Source: Spirochaeta sp.
GTDB lineage: Bacteria > Spirochaetota > Spirochaetia > DSM-2461
DNA: 21,981 nt
Direction: 5' to 3'
Assembly: GCA_030635565.1 (NCBI GenBank)
Contig: DAOVYP010000003.1
Coordinates: 1 to 21,981 of the forward strand
The translations under genes were made by a program, and so were the position numbers. Of this stretch, positions 8,249 through 14,496 are shown in pieces. Position 1 is the stretch's first letter. Every line of letters begins with the position of its first letter. The notes beneath the pieces are model-generated. The model had not been told where the DNA came from. It saw only the letters and a program-made list of their open reading frames with translations, and made no database searches.

Positions 8249-8277
8249 TTTCCGATGGTGGTTTCATCCTATACGAT
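8249..8277 (+). promoter_or_regulatory. Weak candidate promoter for cdd
   Basis: TTTCCG (8249-8254) and TACGAT (8272-8277) are spaced 17 bases apart, about 35 bases before the cdd start. The -35 match is poor, so this is tentative. It overlaps the promoter proposed for the opposite strand. Confidence 0.25.
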
Positions 8278-8294
8278 AGCCGATGAGGGGTCAA
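8266..8294 (-). promoter_or_regulatory. Promoter of the beta-propeller operon
   Basis: On the minus strand TTGACC (8294-8289) and TAGGAT (8271-8266) are separated by 17 bases. The -10 hexamer is the same as that proposed for the DUF4912 operon. It lies within the 84-base gap shared with the divergent cdd gene. Confidence 0.55.
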
Positions 8295-8313
8295 ATACGA
8301 AGGAGAAGCCGGC

Positions 8314-8715
8314 ATGAACCCTGCAGAGTTGATGAATAAAGCTCGAAAAGCCGCTGAAAATGCATATGCACCCTATTCCAAATTCAGAGTAGGCGCGGCA
8401 CTGCAAATGGCAGACGGTACTGTAATCACCGGTGTCAATGTCGAAAACCGGTCATACGGGTTGTCGAACTGCGCCGAGAGAACCGCTCTATTCACCGCGA
8501 TGACAATCGGGAACAAAGATGTCAGGGGCATTGCCGTCGCGGGTCCAGATGCCTGGGAGCCGCTTCCGCCCTGCGGTGCCTGCCGTCAGGTAATCAGTGA
8601 ATTCTGCACTCCTGATACACCAATCTACTATGATGACGGCGAGGGAGGTTTTGTGATTTCTTCCGTTGGGGAACTCTACCCGGCGAATTCTCTCATGGAT
8701 ATGGCCGATAAATAA
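8314..8715 (+). CDS. cdd: Cytidine deaminase
   Basis: A 133-residue homotetrameric-type cytidine deaminase, converting cytidine and deoxycytidine to uridine and deoxyuridine in pyrimidine salvage. Motifs are complete: NVEN at 42-45 for ribose recognition, C53-A-E55 with the catalytic glutamate and first zinc ligand, and P86-CGAC with zinc ligands C87 and C90. The length is standard for the small bacterial form. An AAGGAG sequence lies 8-9 bases before the ATG. It is a single-gene unit, divergent from the beta-propeller operon and convergent with the recN operon, with 8 bases between the stop codons. Confidence 0.95.
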   Translation: MNPAELMNKARKAAENAYAPYSKFRVGAALQMADGTVITGVNVENRSYGLSNCAERTALFTAMTIGNKDVRGIAVAGPDAWEPLPPCGACRQVISEFCTPDTPIYYDDGEGGFVISSVGELYPANSLMDMADK

Positions 8716-8723
8716 AAGGGGAA

Positions 8724-9560
8724 TCAGCTCTCACTACCGCCGCCCAGGCGGCGCAGACGGGATGCGTCTTCACTGTTCTTCTGATCGGACTCCATTTTTT
8801 TCTTCCAGATTTCACTCTTCTTCTTGAGATTCACCGCTTCATTCTGTCTGCCAAGGAGCATGGAGAGACGCTGCAGAGCACCGAGAAAACTGATGGCTTT
8901 ACGAAAATCGTCCATGTGCTTGTTGGTTAATTCGTATTTCTTCCGATAGTTGTCGGCCGCATCCTGAAGCAGCTTGCGACTGAGATTGAAGAACTCGATA
9001 CGTTCCCGGTAACCCTCGTTTCGAGGATCCATACCCTGAACGAGAGTCTTCAGATCCAGACAGTTCTTAGCCACCGCAGCCAGTCGGGCATCAAGGTCCA
9101 CCATCGCCCATTTCCATTTATTATTCTCAGCGAAACTACCGGTAACCATTGAAAGTGCCAGACCCGTTTTACGCACGAGTTCATATCTCTTCATTTCATT
9201 GAAGGATGCAGTGGCCTTAAGGGCTTCTTCATATTCGCTGAACGGAACATCTACAAGATCGGTGAAAACCTTCTCCAGTTGAATTATGGCAAGGGAACAG
9301 GCTTTTTTTGCGTCATTAAGGGCGTTTTCATTCCGGACACCCAATAGAGATACGGACAGGGAGTTCATGACGAGGAAATATGAAACTACAGTGAGATTCC
9401 CATCAGCCAATGCCAGGCGTTTGTACGGTTCGCCGGCATCGTTACCCTTGAGTATCCCTTCAATCCGATTATCCTTGTCTTTGAGCTCATTTATGCTTTT
9501 TCTGTATGGAGCGATGCGTTCGAAGTATTTTTTTTTTGCTTCTTTATTGATTTTGGCCAC
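8724..9560 (-). CDS. Uncharacterised helical protein at the end of the recN operon
   Basis: A 278-residue, highly charged protein that I do not recognise. It appears mainly alpha-helical, with lysine-rich amphipathic stretches near the start (INKEAKKKYFERIAPYRKS) and end (LKKKSEIWKKKMESDQK). One more hydrophobic segment, about 56-75, is probably a buried helix rather than a clear membrane span. There is no signal peptide. GTG at 9560 is chosen because GGAG lies 6 bases upstream. A longer open frame extends to 9881, but its extra residues come from out-of-frame recN sequence. The gene overlaps the end of recN by 17 bases and is the last gene of the cheW-degT-nadK-recN unit, so it is probably translated by coupling. 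A repeat-like helical fold is possible but not demonstrated. Confidence 0.78.
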   Translation of the reverse strand: MAKINKEAKKKYFERIAPYRKSINELKDKDNRIEGILKGNDAGEPYKRLALADGNLTVVSYFLVMNSLSVSLLGVRNENALNDAKKACSLAIIQLEKVFTDLVDVPFSEYEEALKATASFNEMKRYELVRKTGLALSMVTGSFAENNKWKWAMVDLDARLAAVAKNCLDLKTLVQGMDPRNEGYRERIEFFNLSRKLLQDAADNYRKKYELTNKHMDDFRKAISFLGALQRLSMLLGRQNEAVNLKKKSEIWKKKMESDQKNSEDASRLRRLGGGSES

Positions 9561-11271
9561 TGCCCGCTCCAGAAAAACCTGTCGATCGGCCCCGCTCTTC
9601 GAGCAACCTTGACGCATGATCCAGTGATGCGGAACCTTCTCGATCCCCCGCCAGCATGCGAGCCACTTCCCGCACCCGTGAATCACCATCGACCTTTCGA
9701 ACCCTGGTAACGGTCCTTCCGTCAACGGAACTTTTATCGACTTGTAGGTGATTATCGGCGAAGACGGCGATGGACGCAAGATGCGTGATGCAAAAGACTT
9801 GTTTGCGTGAGGATAACCCGTGCAGGTGTTCTCCCACCGACCGTGCCACTTCTCCTCCGATACCCGCATCCACCTCATCAAATATCAAGGTCTGAACGGT
9901 ATCTGATTCACTGAGTACGGATTTTACCGCCAGCATCACCCGGGACAATTCCCCGCCGGATGCAACGGCTTTCAGGGGTTTGGGAGTTTCTCCCCGGTTG
10001 GCCGAGAGTAGAAATTCGACAATATCTGATCCGTACGGACCGATAACGGCCCTTCCTTCGCTGCTGCGCTTCCCTTCAAGTGCCACAAGAAAGCTGGCAT
10101 CACCCATACCCAGAGATTTCAAATGGCTCTCGGTTTTCCCCTGCAGAGAAGCGGCAATCTCCCTGCGGAGCTTGCTGATGTCAGAGGCCTCGGAAACAAC
10201 TTCAGCCTGTAATTCGTCCCTTCTTGCCGACAACTTTCGCCGTTCTTCGTCCCGATTATCGAAACCTTCAAGCCGCTTTCGGGCAACCGAAGCATATGCA
10301 TTTACATCAACGATGGAGACAACACCATATTTTTTCTCCAGTAAACTGATACGGGCCAGCCGCTCATCCACCCTCTCAAGTTCTGATGGATCATACTCGG
10401 CCGCATCGTGTTTCAGGCGTACTTCCTCGATGATATCCTCGAGTTCAAAGAAGACACTGTCGAATCGCCGTATCACTTCCCCGAGGGATGTATCAATGGA
10501 TGACGCCCTGCCCAGATTCTCTTTCGCACTTCGAAGCTGTGAGAGGGCCCCGCTTCGCGCTTCCGCGGAGGCATTCAATACTTTGTCAAGATTTCCGGCC
10601 AGTTCCTCATGACGTGAAAGGAGCTTTTGTCGTTCTTCAAGCTCTTCCTCTTCGCCCTCTTTCAAATCGGCAGCTTCAATTTCATCGGCGGCAAATCGCA
10701 GGAACTCGGCCTCCCGGGCCATTTGACCTTCTTCCCGATCGAGTTCTTCAAGCTGTTTCCCGGTTTCGGCCAGATCGGAAAAAAGTGACGTAAAAACCCG
10801 GACGCGATTCTCTATACCGGCGAAGCGGTCCAGGAGCTTTCGGTGTGTGGCCACCTTGAATAGAGACTGATGCTCATGCTGACCATGAATATCCACCAGG
10901 GTATCGGCAAGCTCGGCAAGAGCGGTCCTGGTAACCGGTACAGCCTGGACACTCGCTGTTCCACGTCCATTCACCCTCATAGTCCTGCGAATCAGAAAAG
11001 TCTCATCTTCCGGTTCAATCCCGTATTTTTCGATCCATTCCGTCAGCTCGGGGCTGGATATCACCCGGATGATTGCCGTGATTTCGGCTTCTTCAGCCCC
11101 TTCACGGATGCTTTCAGCACGACCCTTCCCCCCCAGGGCCAGGGATAAAGCGTCGATGAGTATCGATTTACCGGCACCGGTTTCTCCGGAAAGGACATTG
11201 AACCCCGGTCCGAAACGGACGGAAACCTCGTCGATAAGGGCATAATTACGGATGTTCAGTTCCTCAAGCAT
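9544..11271 (-). CDS. recN: DNA repair protein RecN (SMC-like ATPase)
   Basis: A 575-residue RecN, an SMC-related ATPase that acts early in double-strand break repair. Walker A GETGAGKS is at 29-36. A lid region with VDIHGQHEHQSL lies at 126-137. Long coiled coils run over about 160-240 and 295-370. The ABC signature SGGELSRVML is at 438-447, and Walker B with the D-loop LIFDEVDAGIGG at 462-473. FCITHLASIA near 493-502 contains the switch histidine. Length is normal. Its ATG overlaps the end of nadK by 8 bases, and its end overlaps the next gene by 17, so expression depends on the upstream promoter. No LexA-like box was looked for beyond the operon start, and none was obvious. Confidence 0.96.
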   Translation of the reverse strand: MLEELNIRNYALIDEVSVRFGPGFNVLSGETGAGKSILIDALSLALGGKGRAESIREGAEEAEITAIIRVISSPELTEWIEKYGIEPEDETFLIRRTMRVNGRGTASVQAVPVTRTALAELADTLVDIHGQHEHQSLFKVATHRKLLDRFAGIENRVRVFTSLFSDLAETGKQLEELDREEGQMAREAEFLRFAADEIEAADLKEGEEEELEERQKLLSRHEELAGNLDKVLNASAEARSGALSQLRSAKENLGRASSIDTSLGEVIRRFDSVFFELEDIIEEVRLKHDAAEYDPSELERVDERLARISLLEKKYGVVSIVDVNAYASVARKRLEGFDNRDEERRKLSARRDELQAEVVSEASDISKLRREIAASLQGKTESHLKSLGMGDASFLVALEGKRSSEGRAVIGPYGSDIVEFLLSANRGETPKPLKAVASGGELSRVMLAVKSVLSESDTVQTLIFDEVDAGIGGEVARSVGEHLHGLSSRKQVFCITHLASIAVFADNHLQVDKSSVDGRTVTRVRKVDGDSRVREVARMLAGDREGSASLDHASRLLEERGRSTGFSGAGSGQNQ

Positions 11272-12109
11272 GAGGTCCTCCCGACCATCCCAGTTTGGTT
11301 CGTACCACTTCGTAAAAGACCCTTTTATCTGATTTGATAACCCGGGCTCCGGCGTCCCGGCCGAGCACCCTCACCTCATCACCCTCTTTCAGGGGGAAAG
11401 ACTCCTGGCCGTCAATGGTGAGCAGAACATCCGCACGCTGATTGGCATCCACCCGGATGACAATCTCGTCCCTGTCCGGAATTACCATCGGGCGCCAGGA
11501 TAAGGAGAATGGACAAATGGGAGTGAGAACCAGTGCTCTCATAGGCGGCACAATAATCGGACCACCTGAGGCCATGGAATATGCGGTGGAACCCGTTGCC
11601 GTCGAGAGTATCATGCCGTCCCCTCTGAAATGGCCGGCTTCATAACCACCGAGCTGAAGTGACAAACGGACAAGCTTACTGATCCCGCTGGCACCGACGA
11701 CCGCATCGTTGATTCCTATGAACCTGCCGGCTTCTCTTCCGGAACGCAGGATTCGTACAACCAGAACCATACGGTCTTCAACTTCAAGTCGGCCGTCAAG
11801 CCAGGCTTCGAGGGCTTCGGCCCATTCGTCGTGGGTTACCTCGGTGATGAAACCGAATGTTCCCAGGTGAACAGGCAGTATCGGCACCGGTTTCTCGGCC
11901 AGGAGCCTGGCGCATGAGAGAAAGGTTCCATCACCTCCCAGTGAAACGGCGAAGTCAGCCTTCGGAGGAGCTCCTCCGCCCTTGCACATATGTGAATCAC
12001 ATGAGATTACACCAAAACCACGATTTTCCAGCCAGGAACACATGTCCCTGTGCACCGAAGCCGCCAGATCGTTTGCCGGATTATAGACTATGACCGTTTC
12101 GCCCTTCAT
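11264..12109 (-). CDS. nadK: NAD kinase
   Basis: A 281-residue NAD+/ATP kinase making NADP+. The GGDGT motif is at 58-62, the NAD-binding ND pair at about 134-135 (GINDAVV), and the glycine/threonine-rich stretch STATGSTAYSMASGGPI at 169-185. A C-terminal TIDGQ follows at 231-235. The usual N-L-G-x-L-G-F-L-T-E segment reads H-L-G-T-F-G-F-I-T-E here. ATG at 12109 is preferred because GAAGGTG lies just before it; in-frame GTG codons at 12115 and 12121 are possible but lack a good site. It lies 31 bases after the DegT-like gene and overlaps recN, a pairing of nadK and recN that is common in bacteria. Confidence 0.95.
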   Translation of the reverse strand: MKGETVIVYNPANDLAASVHRDMCSWLENRGFGVISCDSHMCKGGGAPPKADFAVSLGGDGTFLSCARLLAEKPVPILPVHLGTFGFITEVTHDEWAEALEAWLDGRLEVEDRMVLVVRILRSGREAGRFIGINDAVVGASGISKLVRLSLQLGGYEAGHFRGDGMILSTATGSTAYSMASGGPIIVPPMRALVLTPICPFSLSWRPMVIPDRDEIVIRVDANQRADVLLTIDGQESFPLKEGDEVRVLGRDAGARVIKSDKRVFYEVVRTKLGWSGGPHA

Positions 12110-12140
12110 CGTCACCTTCACCCCCGTCTACCTACAATAA

Positions 12141-13169
12141 CTAGGGCAATGTTGAGAGGACTTTAGCTGTGAGCTGAACATTTTTCTTTCCCAATGTGGG
12201 ATACAGCGGAAAAAGCAAGGTACTCATCATCAGCGTTTTGGCCCCGGGACAATGCTCCTCAGCCTCGGGATATCCTTCCATAACCCCACCGAAAAAAGCG
12301 GGAACTGTTTCTACGCCCTTTTTTCTGGCATATTTACGTACCTCGTTCATTCCCGAGGAGAGAACGACCGGGAAAGAAAACGGCACAGCCCTGGCCTCCC
12401 CGTCAGGTTCGGCAAGAGTCCGGTGCCGGCCCTTCATCAGGGCCTGCCGGTAAACCTCGGCGATAATATCCCGGGCTTCAAGGGCATGAGGATATTCCCG
12501 CCACTGAACAAGTCCCAGGGAGGCATTCAGATCCGGAAGAAACGCATCGCCGGTGAGAGGTTCGGCCGCGGCATTGAGGGCCGTAAGAGCCGGTTTGTCC
12601 TTTGCCAGAACAAGCGTGCCGCCCCCTGAGGTGGCAATTCCATTTGTTTCCATAGGTAAAAGTACATAACGGCCCGCAGAACCGAGTTCGGCGTTACCGT
12701 CCGTTGCCCCCAGAGCCTCACCGATATCCCCTACAATGGGAACACCGAAGTCGGCGAGTGCCGTCATATCCGGGACTCGGCCGAGGGGTGCGTGAACGAA
12801 AATCACCCTAACGTCCTCAGTCATCCTCCCGGCGACAGATAATGGATCCAGGCAGGCATCCTCTTCTTTCACATCGGCGAAAACCGGAACTATTCCCCTG
12901 TCTTCGAAGGCCCGCCGGTACGCCCCGGGGGCCAGAGGGGATAAAACAGCCCTGTCACCTTCCTTCAGACCCAGAGCCAGAATAGTGAGATCGATTGCCC
13001 GGACATATTCCCTGAGGGCCCCTCCCCCTTCGTGACCGAGTTCACCGGCCACCGTGGCAACAAGGTCATCCGCAATAACAGCCGGACCGATCACATCGGT
13101 AACAAGACAGGATAAAACGGAATGCATATCGCGCCGTTTAATGGAGGGTTTGAAAACCGGTATAGACAT
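12141..13169 (-). CDS. DegT/DnrJ/EryC1/StrS-fold protein lacking the PLP lysine
   Basis: A 342-residue protein with the fold-type I pattern of DegT sugar aminotransferases. It has an N-terminal cofactor region with ALREYVRAIDLTILALGL, then VPVFADVKEEDACLDP, VPIVGDIGEALGAT (143-156) with the Asp148 that would contact the PLP ring, DLNASLGLVQ (213-222), and a C-terminal CPGAKTLMMSTLLFPLYPTL. Where active members have S-x(n)-K-N-L/I-x-T-G-E-G-G, this protein reads LPMETNGIATSGGG (171-184), with Thr175 at the lysine position and Ser for the following Glu. No lysine occurs between 101 and 190. Transamination by the normal mechanism is therefore unlikely. The gene starts 2 bases after cheW. A lineage-specific binding or structural role is possible; the true function is unknown. 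Confidence 0.82.
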   Translation of the reverse strand: MSIPVFKPSIKRRDMHSVLSCLVTDVIGPAVIADDLVATVAGELGHEGGGALREYVRAIDLTILALGLKEGDRAVLSPLAPGAYRRAFEDRGIVPVFADVKEEDACLDPLSVAGRMTEDVRVIFVHAPLGRVPDMTALADFGVPIVGDIGEALGATDGNAELGSAGRYVLLPMETNGIATSGGGTLVLAKDKPALTALNAAAEPLTGDAFLPDLNASLGLVQWREYPHALEARDIIAEVYRQALMKGRHRTLAEPDGEARAVPFSFPVVLSSGMNEVRKYARKKGVETVPAFFGGVMEGYPEAEEHCPGAKTLMMSTLLFPLYPTLGKKNVQLTAKVLSTLP

Positions 13170-13171
13170 AA

Positions 13172-13414
13172 TCAGGCGTACTGACTTATCTGGTTGAGCT
13201 CTTGAGGATCGAAAAGGAGGCGGGAGTCAAGAATATTAAGATAACCCTCATCCTGATGGACCACACCCCGGATATACTCTGTCCCTATACCGGTGAGCAT
13301 CTGAGACGACGGCTGAATCTCCTCCGCATCAACCGATATAACCCGATGGATCCTGTCGATGATGATTCCAAATAGAAATGTCACGAGCTGCAGAGATAAA
13401 TCAGAACCGGCCAT
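13172..13414 (-). CDS. cheW: CheW-like chemotaxis coupling protein with in-frame internal deletion
   Basis: An 80-residue ORF made from the two ends of CheW. Residues 1-16 (MAGSDLSLQLVTFLFG) are a typical first strand. Residues 17-80 are a typical second half, with GIIIDRIHRV, IQPSSQMLTGIGTEYIRGVV and LNILDSRLLF. Normal CheW has about 150-165 residues; some 70-80 residues between FG and IIID are absent, including the usual GVINLRG and IPVVDL region. The ORF is intact and has a strong GGGAGG 5-6 bases before ATG, so it is probably still translated. CheW normally couples chemoreceptors to CheA; this form has lost most of one SH3-like subdomain and is unlikely to do so alone. It heads the operon to degT-nadK-recN. 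Confidence 0.8.
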   Translation of the reverse strand: MAGSDLSLQLVTFLFGIIIDRIHRVISVDAEEIQPSSQMLTGIGTEYIRGVVHQDEGYLNILDSRLLFDPQELNQISQYA

Positions 13415-13463
13415 AAACCCTCCCAGTGAGGTCTGAACCGGAGGCTGTCCCGGCCCTCCGTTT

Positions 13464-13492
13464 ATTGTAATGACTCAGATGTAGGAGGGCAA
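13464..13492 (-). promoter_or_regulatory. Probable promoter of the cheW-recN operon
   Basis: On the minus strand TTGCCC (13492-13487) and TACAAT (13469-13464) are 17 bases apart, 50-80 bases before the cheW ATG. The transcribed leader contains a small hairpin, CGGAGG with CCTCCG, over about 13439-13460. The remainder of the 164-base gap to the next gene (13415-13578) shows nothing else I can name. Confidence 0.5.
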
Positions 13493-13578
13493 CTGAGGGT
13501 TCGACCAGATTCTTACCTGAGGCACTAAGCGAGAATTTTAGATGACCTCTGGCGGAATCCGAAGAAATCTTTACACTC

Positions 13579-14496
13579 TCAACCTACATGGACCCTATCG
13601 TCCTTTGGCCATTTGAAGATATAGACAGTGATAGTTCCAGTGGTAAATCGATCCGCTTGATCAATAAATACCTCACCCATGTCGTGAAGGACCTCAATAG
13701 GTAACCATGTTCCCTGTTCGCTATTGAATGCCGCCTTGCTTGCGTTCACAACACTCAGTACTTGTTGCGAAAGAACGTTTTCGAGTTCATTAATCTCAAG
13801 ATAATAAATACCAAGGACTTCACGTCCGTTATATTTCCGTTCTCCTGAAGGGTTTCCCTGGTCTCTTTTCGCATTAAATGACAGGTATGCATTTACATTA
13901 AAGGAATACCGGACAACTTCACCGCGAGACTTCAGCTCACTGAAGTATGGATTATTAAGGTTGTACTCAATTCTATCATCTATGCTACTGCGGGGATCCG
14001 TTCCCGTATGACCGTAGATATCAAGATTGAACAAAACAGTTTTGTGAACGGGGTAGCCTTGAGTATCAGTCATCAGGATAGTATCCGACGGTGCCAGAGT
14101 CTTGTTCGCCTTCATGTACACCGGATCAATTATCATTGAATCATTCATGAGGTTTTGAGTGACCAATTGAATTTCATCGTGAAGGAACGATTCTACCGAA
14201 TCCGATTCGGTCGGTCTATGAAGGGCCACAATCCGATCACTCATAAGTGTTCTGTATGCCAGAACATCAGCGAGATCCAGATACTGACTGATGCTGTCCG
14301 GTGCTTGAAAACTGAAGGCGAACGCCACTGTATCATCGATTGTAATCTTTGATTTTGTGCTTGAACTGACATTAGGAACAATTGGATTGTCTTCAAGAAT
14401 ATTCTCGTCGGTGGAGTCTCCACTTCCTCCGCCAAATACTGAAACTGAAGTCATCAAGAACACCACGATTAAAGAAACGATTAACAATTTTTTCAT
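13579..14496 (-). CDS. Exported protein of unknown function coupled to the cyclase/STAND gene
   Basis: A 305-residue protein with a signal peptide (KK start, hydrophobic 4-21, cleavage near VFG at 22). No lipobox cysteine is present, so it is probably periplasmic or secreted. The mature part begins with a Gly/Ser/Asp/Glu-rich linker and continues as a mixed alpha/beta domain with no motif I recognise. No cysteines are seen in it. Its ATG overlaps the stop of the STAND/TPR gene as ATGA, so the two are translationally coupled and may share a function. The DNA is visibly more AT-rich than its neighbours: the 60 bases at 14101-14160 are 38% GC, against 65% in the 60 bases at 12541-12600. This suggests a different origin or relaxed constraint. 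It has no downstream terminator that I can see. Confidence 0.78.
   Translation of the reverse strand: MKKLLIVSLIVVFLMTSVSVFGGGSGDSTDENILEDNPIVPNVSSSTKSKITIDDTVAFAFSFQAPDSISQYLDLADVLAYRTLMSDRIVALHRPTESDSVESFLHDEIQLVTQNLMNDSMIIDPVYMKANKTLAPSDTILMTDTQGYPVHKTVLFNLDIYGHTGTDPRSSIDDRIEYNLNNPYFSELKSRGEVVRYSFNVNAYLSFNAKRDQGNPSGERKYNGREVLGIYYLEINELENVLSQQVLSVVNASKAAFNSEQGTWLPIEVLHDMGEVFIDQADRFTTGTITVYIFKWPKDDRVHVG

Noticed and set aside
8735..8756. GC-rich hairpin CCGCC/GGCGG as terminator of the recN operon
   Set aside because: It lies inside the last codons of the 278-residue gene, and the T-rich run is about 20 bases beyond the stem, too far for an intrinsic terminator.
9561..9881. N-terminal extension of the unknown protein after recN
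   Set aside because: The extension is encoded entirely by out-of-frame recN sequence, and a well-placed ribosome binding site supports the start at 9560.
9980..10612. Long plus-strand open frame (210 codons, Ser/Arg-rich) opposite recN
   Set aside because: It lies wholly within the well-supported recN coding region on the other strand and has the low-complexity composition of a codon-bias shadow.
13491..13515. tRNA T-arm-like GGGTTCGA
   Set aside because: The flanking bases do not form the 5-base T stem, and no acceptor or anticodon arm is found around it.
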